Origin: Tubiluchus corallicola
Lineage: Eukaryota; Priapulida; Priapulimorpha; Priapulimorphida; Tubiluchidae
Length of the DNA stretch: 64,000 bases
Reading direction: 5' to 3'
Assembly: GCA_030141605.1 (NCBI GenBank)
Contig: JAQGDQ010000044.1
Location: forward strand, 52,501-116,500
Below the pieces are notes generated by a model that had not been told where the DNA came from, did not search any database, and saw only the letters and a list, made by a program, of their open reading frames with translations. Shown here piece by piece: positions 11,901-20,804 of this stretch. The position numbers and the translations under genes are program-made. Within the stretch, counting starts at the first letter, position 1. Every line of letters begins with the position of its first letter.

Positions 11901-12234
11901 CCATACACCGCCAATATTTAAAAGACTAAACTTTCTAAACATTTACGACATTAATAAGTTCCAAACTGCCATTTTCATGTACAAATTCTCTCATAAATTA
12001 TTGCCTCCCTTATTTACTGATTATTTTTGTTTGAATGCTGAGATACATAATTACGGCACACGTTATAGGCTGCACTATCACTACATACAGTGTAACACTA
12101 ATGTTAGAAAATTTTCTATTAAATACAATGGCCCTTACATATGGAATTCAATTGCTCCAGCTATTAAAAATGTCAACTCGCTTTCCATATTTAAAAAAAT
12201 ATATAAATTAAACTTACTCGAAACATATAACTGA
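8920..12234 (+). CDS. LINE ORF2: PHD finger, APE endonuclease and reverse transcriptase
   Basis: This uninterrupted 1104-residue ORF starts with a PHD-like Cys/His zinc finger (residues about 9-62: CSICFN, CSICGIWQHLIC, WYCTNC). An apurinic-like endonuclease follows (about 155-380) with NHNCRSM, FTETWLN, CGDFNLNL and the SDH motif (SDHFPIYS). The reverse transcriptase spans about 610-870, with NPIFKTGDKSQFQNYRPIS, DLSKAFDTIDH, GVPQGSILGPLLF and the catalytic FADD box (about residue 828). The family nicks target DNA and primes reverse transcription on it. The order EN-RT and the motif wording fit the Jockey superfamily/CR1 group. All key residues are present, so the protein could be active. 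Confidence 0.95.
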   Translation: MITNNQNDNCSICFNKVQNGQNGLLCSICGIWQHLICTNLTAEQDSVLTSVDSWYCTNCLADILPFNNIENEMQFKNAIDLIDLPDSITLQLNGLHLNPFDYNERLLSSQYADLDPDLNFYNRIGRLKCDYTTDVNLNTSKIKSNTNTNASDTQLSIFNHNCRSMSKNFCHITDLLSTLNGEFSILSFTETWLNDQNKDLFSIKHYNHYSKTRKQRTGGGVSLYIKDDLNSKPRNDLDCFDEQTCESLIVEITQELTKNILVGVLYRPPGTSITVFLDGLDNLLSKIIDENKHIFICGDFNLNLLNCDSHEGTESFLNCLLSHSLYPLITKPTRITTYSATLIDNIFTNCVSNDNLNSGILYSDISDHFPIYSVTSLKVALHSKPIVSKFRIFNDSTIADFKSKLVSHDWSQIFCIQNPDSAFQSFFKDYYNIYNDSFPLVTKIVKPRTLNKPWLTSGLIHSIKHKNKLYKLKLKNPTDLNIDHYKTYRNNLTSILRKAEKDYYANTIKSNMNNMRKTWKIINLAINKKDTSHIEQSHFKKSHHNPMTSKEISDGFNNYFVNVGSTLAEKIPTTNTSYFSYLPNPCRNSMQLLPIDKMEVLNVANNLKNKNSTGYDDISQIILKKSINCIAEPLLYMFNKSFSTGIVPDSLKIAKVNPIFKTGDKSQFQNYRPISILPCFSKILERLMYNRLLSFIKKNNILYNKQLGFRQNHSTYMALLELLDLISNAIDNNEFTIGIFIDLSKAFDTIDHQILLDKLNNYGVRGLPLQWFTSYLHNRKQSVLIENTFSSLKQINYGVPQGSILGPLLFLLYINDLHNVSTLLDFILFADDTNIFYNHSNYESMINTVNQELVHLSTWFKANKLSLNIEKTKFIVFTNKNKRIPSNFIVKIDEVPINQVKYTKFLGIIIDEHLTWQEHLRFIKSKISKIIGIIYRVRHKLPSSVLVLLYNSLFLPYLNNSNIIWGSTYSSRLKKIHLIQKKIVRAITFAGYQDHTPPIFKRLNFLNIYDINKFQTAIFMYKFSHKLLPPLFTDYFCLNAEIHNYGTRYRLHYHYIQCNTNVRKFSIKYNGPYIWNSIAPAIKNVNSLSIFKKIYKLNLLETYN

Positions 12235-12600
12235 TGACTCAATCATGATTTGTTGTTTTCTTTTTCAAAAACTGTATAGTAAAATAAAATTTTTAATACT
12301 TCCCACCCGTATTTATATTTATATTTGTATATATTGTAATGTTGTATCTATGTTGTATATGTAATGTTGTATATTGTAATGTTGTATATTGTAATGTTGT
12401 AATGTTGTATATATTGCAATTTTTTTCGTAATTCTAGTGGCCTACCATAAGCTAGCTTCCTAGGTCTCTAGCGCAGTATACATGAATTTTATCATATTTT
12501 TGTATTAACAAAACCTGATGCACATGTAATGTAATGTGATGTATATGTATATGTTTAATGCGAAATAAATCTATTAAAATCTAAAAATCTAAATAATAAT
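12235..12600 (+). repeat. LINE 3' UTR with TGTAATGTTGTAT minisatellite
   Basis: Positions 12330-12415 hold several imperfect copies of a TGTAATGTTGTATAT unit. The tail near 12560-12600 has AATAAATCT and repeated AAATCTA motifs, as expected for CR1-like 3' ends. Confidence 0.65.
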
Positions 12601-12657
12601 AGAATTTTTCTATTTACTAATTAAATTTTTGCAATGTGCTGGCAATAGACTAAAACA

Positions 12658-13584
12658 TCATGTTGTAATTTGCATGGAAGCAGCATTTGCTTCTCCAATA
12701 AGTATTTGCACAAAAGCTTTTCTAAACTGTGAATTGCTGATAGAGTATATTATAGGGTTCATGCAACTGTTTAGCATTCCTATACCAAACAGCAAATTGC
12801 TCATTTGCCATATGTTACAATGAAAAATCCAGTAGCTCATTTCAATAAAACCTGGCAGCCAACAGCATATAAACACTCCTGTGACTGTCCCCAACATAAT
12901 AGTAGCTCTCACTTCTCTGTGATTAGTTGAGAGTTGATTATCATAATCTTGTATCTGACGCAACTGTTTCCGTATCACCAGCCATATTCTATTGTACATT
13001 AAAGTGATTACGACTGAAGGGACTATAAAAAAGAACAGTACATCACAAATCGCTCTTACATAATTTTCTACAAGTATGTTATCTAAGTATGACAGTAAAA
13101 CCATCACCATATGCTCTGTAGCACTTGTCATCCATGTTGAGATCAAAGCTGTCTTAACTTTAGCTTCAGTTATGTATATCTCGTATTTTAATGGGTGAAT
13201 GATAGCAATGTACCGCTCAGCAGCTATTAACACTACGTGAAGGATGCTTGCTTTTACTAAAAAAATCGTTATTATACCAATGACATCTACGAATAGTTCT
13301 TCTCTGACAATCAGACTTGCAACAGCCACCAAAGATACGAGGCCAACTGAGAAATCCGTTACTGCAAGAGATACGATGAAATAGTTTGTTCGTGTTCTTA
13401 GGTGGTGACACTTATACACTGCTAAGAACACCAAGAAATTTCCAGGTGTGGCAATTAGAAACACGAAAATAAATATGATACCATCGAACACATCTTTCTG
13501 GCTGAGTCCCTGTTCTAAATCAATTGTGTGTGAATCATTAGTTGACTTATTTTGCACAACATGACAATCCATAACATAATCCAT
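12658..13584 (-). CDS. Class A GPCR, single exon, cluster 1 gene 1
   Basis: A 308-residue seven-transmembrane receptor without introns, starting at ATG 13584 and ending at TGA. Two N-glycosylation sites lie at the N-terminus (NKST, NDSH). TM1 carries GNFLVFLAVY, TM2 LAVTDF (D2.50), TM3 ends in ERY (residues 123-125), TM4 has a Trp, TM5 a Pro, TM6 reads CCWLPGF and TM7 NPIIY. The cytoplasmic tail is short. The extracellular Cys of TM3 that usually forms the class A disulfide is absent, as in the melanocortin/S1P/cannabinoid/adenosine group, where several members lack it. The ligand is unknown. Four related intact genes and two pseudogenes lie next to it on the same strand. Its 3' end is within 60 bases of the LINE tail. 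Confidence 0.9.
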   Translation of the reverse strand: MDYVMDCHVVQNKSTNDSHTIDLEQGLSQKDVFDGIIFIFVFLIATPGNFLVFLAVYKCHHLRTRTNYFIVSLAVTDFSVGLVSLVAVASLIVREELFVDVIGIITIFLVKASILHVVLIAAERYIAIIHPLKYEIYITEAKVKTALISTWMTSATEHMVMVLLSYLDNILVENYVRAICDVLFFFIVPSVVITLMYNRIWLVIRKQLRQIQDYDNQLSTNHREVRATIMLGTVTGVFICCWLPGFIEMSYWIFHCNIWQMSNLLFGIGMLNSCMNPIIYSISNSQFRKAFVQILIGEANAASMQITT

Positions 13585-14929
13585 CGCTTTTAAGCACTCT
13601 CTGTTCCTTTGTGATCCTTTTGTTAAATGTACTTGGTGTTTCTACTTTCTAAAGGACTTTTGGTTGGTTTTAAAATTTCTATGTTCTTGTACACAGAGCA
13701 ACAAAATGTGAAAAAAGAGTCTTAGCAAATGTAGTCGTGTTCGAAATACATTGAAAATTGCATAAGTGCCACAGCTGCTGTTAAACGCAAACATATAATA
13801 AATTTATGGAGGGGCTTTTTGCACATGCGGCATGCAAGCAAGTTTTGTTACCTATTGATTAACTATCAAGCCATGTTGTTCACCATGAATTTGTAAGTTC
13901 CTAAAATTTTCTTTTCAAGTTATGAAAACCTTTTGGAAATTATTGATGAAAGTTCATCCATTTTGCAAACTAATTGTTGCCGTGCCCGTATTCTGATTTC
14001 TGATCATATCATTTTCAGTGAAACTGTTGAAAATTAGAAGCTTTCCAGTTCTTTTAAAAAGTTAAATTTTAGCAGGTGTTACACTTTTATCATCAGCCCA
14101 GAGAGACGTGTAAGAAATTTGCATGTGGAATCAGAATATTAAAATTCGTGTGATTCTATCGAGAAAGTGTGTTGGTAATACGATGTAAAAGTCTTTAGAT
14201 AATTCAAAGATAATTAAGATAATTAATGGAGCTTTAAGGCACCGCCATGTCTGTTCACTTTCTATCACAACAAGGGCAGAAGATAATGCTCTTAGCCACA
14301 CTGAAGGTTTGGTGTTATATACGAGTGTTGTTATAAGAAAGTGTCACCTTTCAGCACAGGCCTTATAGACTAGCCACAATACTTTTACCTAGATAAAAAT
14401 GCTCTTGGCCACTATGCACATCACACACAGGGAATCAAGACATGCCAACATAATTTCTGTGAGTTCAGACAGCATGACTTCCAAACTACTGTGTCACTGA
14501 TGACATATAGCCAATATGAAACAAAAAATAGCAGTCTTGGCAGTCTGGTACTTCGGTTATAAGTAAAATGTGTTAAATGTCTCATATAAAGGTATCATTT
14601 AAAGCCGGTCTTGAAAATGTTCACTTTTCCTTGACAGTATCAATCTTGAATGTTCAAGGTTAAGCTAAATAGCAGGAAAAAAAACTACACGATATCGTTA
14701 AAGAGTCTGAGAGGTCTTTCACTGCGTCTCTATGTTATATCTTCTGCACCAAAACTCACAAGTAGTTGTTAAAGTACTTAATTCACTGTGATAAATGGCA
14801 GTCATAATGACTCATTGTAACGCAAAACACTCGCTTGTTATTCAACTTCACCGACTGTTGGTTTAAAAACAAAATTTCATGTAGATTCTATACTAGAGTC
14901 ATATGTTTTTCCATTAAGTAGTCATGCAA
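13585..14929. other. Intergenic stretch, nothing recognised
   Basis: No ORF, RNA gene or repeat unit was recognised. It is AT-rich spacer between a GPCR gene and a GPCR pseudogene and should contain the upstream region of the gene at 13584. Confidence 0.5.
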
Positions 14930-15671
14930 AAGCTTTCCTGAACTGTGACTTTCCAGCCTATATTATAGAGTCTGCTCTACTGTTCAGCATTCCTATGCTT
15001 AGCATCAAATTGCCCATCTGAATTAAGTCACAGTGACACAGCAGAGAACCCATCTCGATAAAACCAGGCATGAAGTAACATATAAACACTCCCACCATGA
15101 TAGTAGCTCTCATCTCTCTGCGATTACCTGTATGTTTATTGTCATAGTCTTGTGTCAGGTTCAACTGTTTATGTATCACTAACCATATTCTAAAATACAT
15201 TAAAAGTGTGACAGCAACAGGATAGTGTTATGCGCTGTATGGCACTCATGCTGAGAAGGAAACTTTTTAAACTCTGTTATATAAGTCTCATATTTTAGTG
15301 GATGAACAATAGCATCTACCGCTCTGCAGCTATTAAAATTATGTGAATAATATTTATTTTTCCTGCCAAAAGAATTACATTTTCGACTAAATTCATGAAT
15401 ATTTTTTGACAGCCAGGTTTTGATAGCTGATAAAGATCCAAGTCCAACTCTAGAATCTACAACAGCGAGAGATGAGATAGTTTGTTCTTATTCGTAACTG
15501 TTGAATTTGTAGAGAATTATCAGCACCAGAAATTTTCACCACACCCGGTGTGGCAGTCAGAAATAAAAAATAAATATGATGCCACTGGGCACAAAGTTAT
15601 CTTCTAGATCAATTTTGTATGTATCACTGGCTGACCTGTTTTGAGATATATGACATTGCATCAGAATTCAT
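14930..15671 (-). pseudogene. GPCR pseudogene of cluster 1
   Basis: The region aligns along its length to the neighbouring receptors but in broken frames. From 5' to 3': an N-terminus beginning at an ATG complement near 15671, TM1-TM2 remnants (about 15440-15560), a TM3/intracellular loop block (about 15270-15340), and an open piece 14958-15200 with RIWLVIHKQL, NRREMRATIM and MLNSRADSII. Within the last piece the conserved TM6 segment is short by about four residues, Trp of the TM6 motif is lost, and the TM7 NP motif is replaced and followed by a stop. Most of TM4-TM5 is missing. Upstream sequence (15680-15780) resembles that of the gene at 17859, so the whole unit was duplicated. Confidence 0.88.
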
Positions 15672-16971
15672 TATTTTTGCACATTCACACATTTTGCTTA
15701 TTAAACCATGTTCATTAGGTTGTTTTATCACTGAATCAGAACAGTGTCTATTCAAAAACACGATATTTTACTTAACTCAAGCGAGCATGCTATATAATGA
15801 TCTGCAAGAATGCATTTGCATACCCCTTTTGCATACATAATTAGGTTAAACTAAAATGCCGATTCTAACAGATAAACTAGATAAGAACATGCTTAATCAT
15901 CATACATACATGGAATTGAAAAGACATATCTGTGCTGTTGAAGTGGTAAAGACTACCGTTGCCATCGTGGACAGAAGAGTGCATCTTGCAAGTTAGATAT
16001 TTAATTGATATTTACAAGCTACCGCTGTAATTCCAATAATAACAATTTATTAATCTTACAGCTTATTACGAAACAGAATAGTGCAGGTCAACCATACAGT
16101 CCCTTGTTCATGACAGATCAGTTGCTACATTAAGTCTCTTTTATCATTTCTTCTATGGAAGGTGCCGTCAAGACCTCGTCTCGCTGGTTCTTAAGCACTT
16201 ACAGTCTGTTCAGCATACTCGCTCTTCTTTTGCTTTTCACAAATTTACTGTGGACATTCCTAGATGCACAATAGGTTCTTATAAAAATCCCTCCTTCCAG
16301 TTTTTCCCTCGAGTTTCTTATCAGTGGAAATTTTTATCAGAAGGTTGTTTCCCTGAAAATTACTTTCAATTGATTCAAAAGAATATCAACAGACACCTTT
16401 TATTGCTATCAAATTGGTTGAAAAAATATCTTCACCTTCTTATTGGAACCCACTACTGGGCGGCTTTTGACCTTGTTTGGCATAATTTACACAAAAAATT
16501 ACCATCTATGACAGCTTGTTTCTCTGTACAAGTGGATAATATGACAATGATAACATAGCAAAAACAGTAGTTTCATTAATAGTCCCTGTGGCTTTCTTTC
16601 ATATCAATATGCCAATTCTAAACAAACACTTTAGTGATTTGTACATTTTTATTTTTTCTAATCTTGTTTTATTTTTACTTTTCATCTGAAGGTAACCTAC
16701 AGAGGTAAATGTAAGTGTTGTGTTTTTCCTGCATTTCTTTATTATGGAATTTTCTATTCACGTAAGCATCGCAGTTGGAAAGTTTGACAATTTGTTCTTT
16801 CACTCAAACACAGATCTTCTGCATCCAAGTTTCTATCTTAAAGAGTAGCCTAATTTCTTCTATTTCACCATGATAACTAGCCGTGATTGCAGTGTAAAAT
16901 AATCAGTCATTGGGTCCATTTCATAAGCTATAGGTACCTGAGTAATACTTTGTAGTTTATACAGAATCACT
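15672..16971. other. Intergenic stretch, nothing firm recognised
   Basis: A 102-codon open frame at 16250-16558 (+) shows no known domain and is not supported as a gene. The first 120 bases resemble the upstream flank of the next receptor unit. Confidence 0.45.
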
Positions 16972-17859
16972 TTATGTTTCTCCAAGTAGTATTCGTGCAA
17001 AAGCTTTTCTGAACTGTGAACTACTTAATGCATATATTACTGGGTTTACACAACTGTTTAGCATTCCTAAGCTGACCGTCAGACTGCTCATATGCGATAA
17101 ACCACACCGAATTGTCATATAGCTCATTTCAACAAAACCTGGCAGCCAGCAGCATATAAACACCCCTGTGACTGTTCCCAGCATGATTGTAGCTTTCATG
17201 TCCCTGCGATTGCTGGTAAGTTGATTATCGTAATCTCGTATCCGATGCAACTGTTTTCGAATCGCCAGCCATATTCTAATGTACATTAAAGTAATTACCA
17301 ATGTTGGAATAAGAAGAAAGCATACTAACTCGTAAAGTGCTTTTATGTAGTTTTGTATTAATACATTTTTTATGAAGAAAAGCAGCGCCTTACTCTCGTG
17401 CTGTATGGCACATGTAATCCATGCTAAAAACAAAACCTTTTTAACTCTCGTTTCAGTTACATATATCTCATATTTTAGCGAATGAATAATAGCAATATAC
17501 CGCTCTGTGGCTATTAAAGTTATGTGAATAATACTTATTTTTGCTCCCAAAGTTATTACATGTCCAGTTGCAACCACATATACTGTCTTTTTAACAATAA
17601 TGCCTATGGCAGCTAGCAGAGATCCAAGTCCAACTGCAAAATCTGTAACAGCAAGAGATGAGATAAGATAGTTCGTTCTTGTTCCTAACTGTTGAAATTT
17701 GTACACAGCTATTAGTACCAGAAAATTCCCTGGTGTGGCAGTGAGACAAACAAAAACATATATAATGCCGCTGAGCACAAGATTGACGTCTGAGTCAGTT
17801 TTGTATGTACCATTGGTTGACCTGTTTTGAGTCGTTTGACACAGTTCATCGAAATTCAT
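16972..17859 (-). CDS. Class A GPCR, single exon, cluster 1 gene 2
   Basis: An intact 295-residue intronless receptor starting at ATG 17859. It has NRST and NGTY glycosylation sites, TM1 GNFLVLIAVYKF, TM2 SSLAVTDFAVGLGS, TM3 ending in ERYIAIIH, TM5 LLIPTLVITLMY, a third loop with RDYDNQLTSNRRDMKATIM, TM6 CCWLPGF and TM7 NSCVNPVIYALSSSQFRKAF. It is closest in wording to the gene at 20804. No TM3 extracellular Cys is present. It is probably a plasma-membrane G-protein-coupled receptor with unknown ligand; MECA-type relatives are the nearest guess. Confidence 0.9.
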   Translation of the reverse strand: MNFDELCQTTQNRSTNGTYKTDSDVNLVLSGIIYVFVCLTATPGNFLVLIAVYKFQQLGTRTNYLISSLAVTDFAVGLGSLLAAIGIIVKKTVYVVATGHVITLGAKISIIHITLIATERYIAIIHSLKYEIYVTETRVKKVLFLAWITCAIQHESKALLFFIKNVLIQNYIKALYELVCFLLIPTLVITLMYIRIWLAIRKQLHRIRDYDNQLTSNRRDMKATIMLGTVTGVFICCWLPGFVEMSYMTIRCGLSHMSSLTVSLGMLNSCVNPVIYALSSSQFRKAFARILLGET

Positions 17860-17988
17860 TTTTTACGCACTGCACCAGTTATTTTTCTGCTTATTACACA
17901 TGTTCATTGGCTTTGTTTATTACCAAATCATACGACTGTGTTTAAAGTAAAAACATTAGGCTGAAATTGTCACAGAACTCTATTAGAA

Positions 17989-18232
17989 TGCTATTTACAT
18001 GTATGCTGATCACATTATTCTGAGTTGTTTCAGTTCTGCTTATATGGCAGGGATTTTGTTCGCTGATGTAAAGTAATTTATTTGCTGTAACAACCTCACC
18101 ATTGTTATTTTGCTATTTACATGTATGCTCATCACATTATTCTGAGTTGTTTCAGTTCTGCTTATATGACAGTGATGTTGTCTACTGATGTGAAGTAATT
18201 TCTTTGCTGTTATTATACTAGCTACTAAATAG
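17989..18232. repeat. Tandem duplication, 122-bp unit, two copies
   Basis: The block starting TGCTATTTACATGTATGCT at 17989 is repeated at 18111 with few changes; both contain ATTATTCTGAGTTGTTTCAG. A weaker third copy of that motif sits at 18735-18760, upstream of the next receptor remnant. It is therefore part of the 5' flank of the duplicated receptor unit. Confidence 0.85.
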
Positions 18233-18254
18233 CTGCCTAAAGTGGGTAAGCTTC

Positions 18255-18539
18255 AGTTGCAGACAAGAATCTCTCTTTTTGGCAACAATGCTTGCTCCAG
18301 CTAGCCAAGATTCAAGTTTAACCATAAAGTCTGTAATGACAAGAGATGAGATGAAATTGTTTGTTCTTACCCACAACTTTTGAAATTTGTACACAGTTGT
18401 TAGTACCATAAAGTTTCCTGATGTGGCACTGAGAAGCACAAAAGCAAATATGATGCTGCTGAAACACACTTGTAGATTAATGTTGTTTAATTCATCGGGT
18501 GTCCTGTTTTGATTTATGCCACTCTTTATCTGAATTCAT
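18255..18539 (-). pseudogene. Truncated GPCR pseudogene of cluster 1 (N-terminus to TM2)
   Basis: The remnant begins near the ATG complement at 18537-18539. It covers the N-terminus, TM1 (ATSGNFMVLTTVYKFQ) and TM2 (SSLVITDFMVKLES), reading like the genes at 17859 and 20804. After the first extracellular loop (VAKKRDS) the similarity stops and a TAG-type end follows at 18218. All of TM3-TM7 is missing. Confidence 0.85.
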
Positions 18540-19160
18540 ATGAAGGAGTCGGCCATAGCTTACGTATTGTTTACATAATTGTGTGTCACATAACTGATCA
18601 TTTGCTTTTATGCCAAACGTTTGGTAAGCTATATCAGCCATTCCATTCTTTCCTTGCATTTTTCTTTTGACGATTTATATCATATGATACTCTCCATCAT
18701 GTGAATGTGTTTAGCGACTGCATTTACTTCTCTCACAAATTATTATTCTGAGTTGTCTGAAATCTAATACTGTAACCTGAAAAAACTGCTAGCTAAATTT
18801 TTTTGAATAGAGTCCACAAAACTTTGTTTGCTAAATGATATTTTATTGAGCACCATTCCATGTGCATTATGCAGGTAGTGAATAAATATTTCACAATATT
18901 TTAAATAATTTCTTGAACTATTTAGACTAATCTCAGTAATTATAAGTCTGCATTGTCACCTCGTAGCTTCACTTTAGGCATTTTAATCACATTTTTAAAT
19001 TGCATATTAATTCAGTGTTCCGTAAGCTGCTCTGTGAAGGTGTAGATCTTAGTAATTCAGTGTAATAAGACAAGACTCTTTAACAGCTGAGTAAACAAGG
19101 CTATCCAGTTTATGCTCTAATTATGCATTAGTTAATAATTATGTATGGTAATTAGGTTAA
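18540..19160. other. Intergenic stretch, nothing recognised
   Basis: Apart from the flank motif at 18735-18760 there is only AT-rich sequence without ORFs or repeats that I recognise. Confidence 0.4.
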
Positions 19161-19492
19161 AGTTTTTACAATTCCCCACCCACAAGAAATTAGTTCCAGA
19201 AGTGGATTAGGATTAGGATTAGGATTAGGGTTATGTGACGATAGTAAAACAAAAACGAGAGCTTTTCCTTCTGCCATAACGCTAAATTTATTCTTTTTTC
19301 GAAAGCGCAATATACATTTTTTCTGTTCCATATCAACTCAACAACTAACTTCCTATTTTAATTAGGTTAACTCCTCGAACCAGTTCCTAAAGCTATACGT
19401 AAATTAATTCACAATGGCTTCTTTACGGCGGGTGAATCGTGAAGCCCAAACTTTACGAAAGGGTATTTAAGTTGTGAGGGGAATTGTAAACT
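19161..19492. mobile_element. Putative MITE with (TTAGGA)n inside
   Basis: The left end reads TTTTTACAATTCCCCACCC and the right end is its imperfect inverted complement (GAGGGGAATTGTAAACT). The 330-base interior has no ORF. A run of about four GGATTA units ending in TTAGGG lies at 19206-19231. No target duplication was defined. Confidence 0.45.
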
Positions 19493-19916
19493 CCTTCAGG
19501 TTCACATACTTATAACCTAATAACGTAAGTGTAAGCAAACATGTATGTTTGTAATTATGATACAAGTATCATACTACTGTTAACTAAATAGCTGCATCGA
19601 AACTTTCAATATTTTCCATAAACAAACTTGTTGGATTAGATGTTTAAAAAGTCTAGTAACTGTTAGGCCGTGCACACAGAGAAAGGCATTAAGAAACAAG
19701 CCATATAAGCCATAACGTTTTCCATAAGACGTATATCATAATTGTGGTGGGCAGAAGATGACAAATGGATTATCTGTGTGACAAGGTCCATTGTTTAGCA
19801 TATGTTCGTTTTTTATATCATGACTTTTTCTCCTTACGCCTTACGCTTTACGGATTGTGTACAGCTTTGTGTGACACGGGCCTTAGAATAACACCTGTAG
19901 TTTTTATAGAAGCAGG

Positions 19917-20804
19917 TCATGCTTCTCCAACAAGTATTCTTGCAAAAGCTTTTCTGAACTGTGAGCTGCTTACAGCGTATATTATAGGATTTGCACAACT
20001 GTTTAGCATTCCTAGGCTAAATGGTAAAGTGCTCATATATGACAAGTTACAGAGAAGCACCATATAGCCCATCTGAGTGAAACCAGGCAGCCAACAGCAT
20101 ATAAACACCCCTGTGGCTGTCCCCAGCATGATAGTAGCTCTCATCTCCCTGCAAATGCTAGTACGTTCATTATCAAGATTTCCTACCCGATGTAACTGTT
20201 TTCGAATTGCTATCCATATTTTCGTGTACATTAAAATGATTACCAATGCTGGGATAATAAAAAACAACATTATGTCGCAAAAAGCTTTCGTATAATTTCG
20301 TATTGATATGCTTTCTATATATGAGAACACTTCTATAGTTGCATGCTGTACGGCACATATAATCCATGCTAAAAACAAAACTTTTTTAACTCTCGCTTCT
20401 GTAACGTATGTCTCGTATTTAAATGGATGAATAATAGCGATGTACCTTTCTGCAGCTATTAACATTATGTGAAAAATACTTATTTTTGCCCCTAAAATCA
20501 TGGCATGTTCGATTAAATTGTCGAATAATCTTTCTTTAATGATCATGCTTGCAATAGCTAGTAAGGATCCTAGTCCAACAGCGAAATCTGTAACGGCAAG
20601 AGATGAGATGAGATAGTTGGTCCTTGTTCGCAACTGTTGAAATTTGTACACAGCTGTCAGCACCAGAAAATTCCCCGGAGTGGCTGTGAGAAACACGAAA
20701 ACAAACACAATGCCGCTGAGTACCAAATCATCTTCGAAATCAATTTTGTATGTAGAATTGGTAGTACTATTTCGACTTATGCCGCACTTTTCATCACAAT
20801 TCAT
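19917..20804 (-). CDS. Class A GPCR, single exon, cluster 1 gene 3
   Basis: An intact 295-residue intronless receptor starting at ATG 20804. TM1 has GNFLVLTAVYKFQQLRTRTNY, TM2 SSLAVTDFAVGLGSLLA, TM3 ends in AAERYIAIIHPFKY, TM5 holds IIPALVIILMY, TM6 CCWLPGFTQMGY and TM7 NSCANPIIYAVSSSQFRKAF. One glycosylation site (NSTY) lies in the N-terminus. It shares nearly all motifs with the gene at 17859 and is its likely recent duplicate. Class A activation motifs (D2.50, ERY, CWLP, NPIIY) are complete, so it looks functional. The ligand is unknown. Confidence 0.9.
   Translation of the reverse strand: MNCDEKCGISRNSTTNSTYKIDFEDDLVLSGIVFVFVFLTATPGNFLVLTAVYKFQQLRTRTNYLISSLAVTDFAVGLGSLLAIASMIIKERLFDNLIEHAMILGAKISIFHIMLIAAERYIAIIHPFKYETYVTEARVKKVLFLAWIICAVQHATIEVFSYIESISIRNYTKAFCDIMLFFIIPALVIILMYTKIWIAIRKQLHRVGNLDNERTSICREMRATIMLGTATGVFICCWLPGFTQMGYMVLLCNLSYMSTLPFSLGMLNSCANPIIYAVSSSQFRKAFARILVGEA

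Larger units (their letters stand above)
7500..12600 (+). mobile_element. CR1/Jockey-type LINE with both ORFs open
   Basis: Two adjacent ORFs, 5 bases apart, encode a CCHC-knuckle ORF1 protein and an endonuclease-reverse transcriptase, followed by a 3' UTR that ends in short AAATCTA-type repeats near 12590. The 5' boundary is approximate, and no target duplication could be defined. Neither ORF shows a stop or frameshift, unlike the neighbouring BEL element, so this insertion is probably young. Confidence 0.9.

Noticed and set aside
16250-16558. 102-codon open frame (+)
   Set aside because: No domain, no start context, no paralogue in the window.
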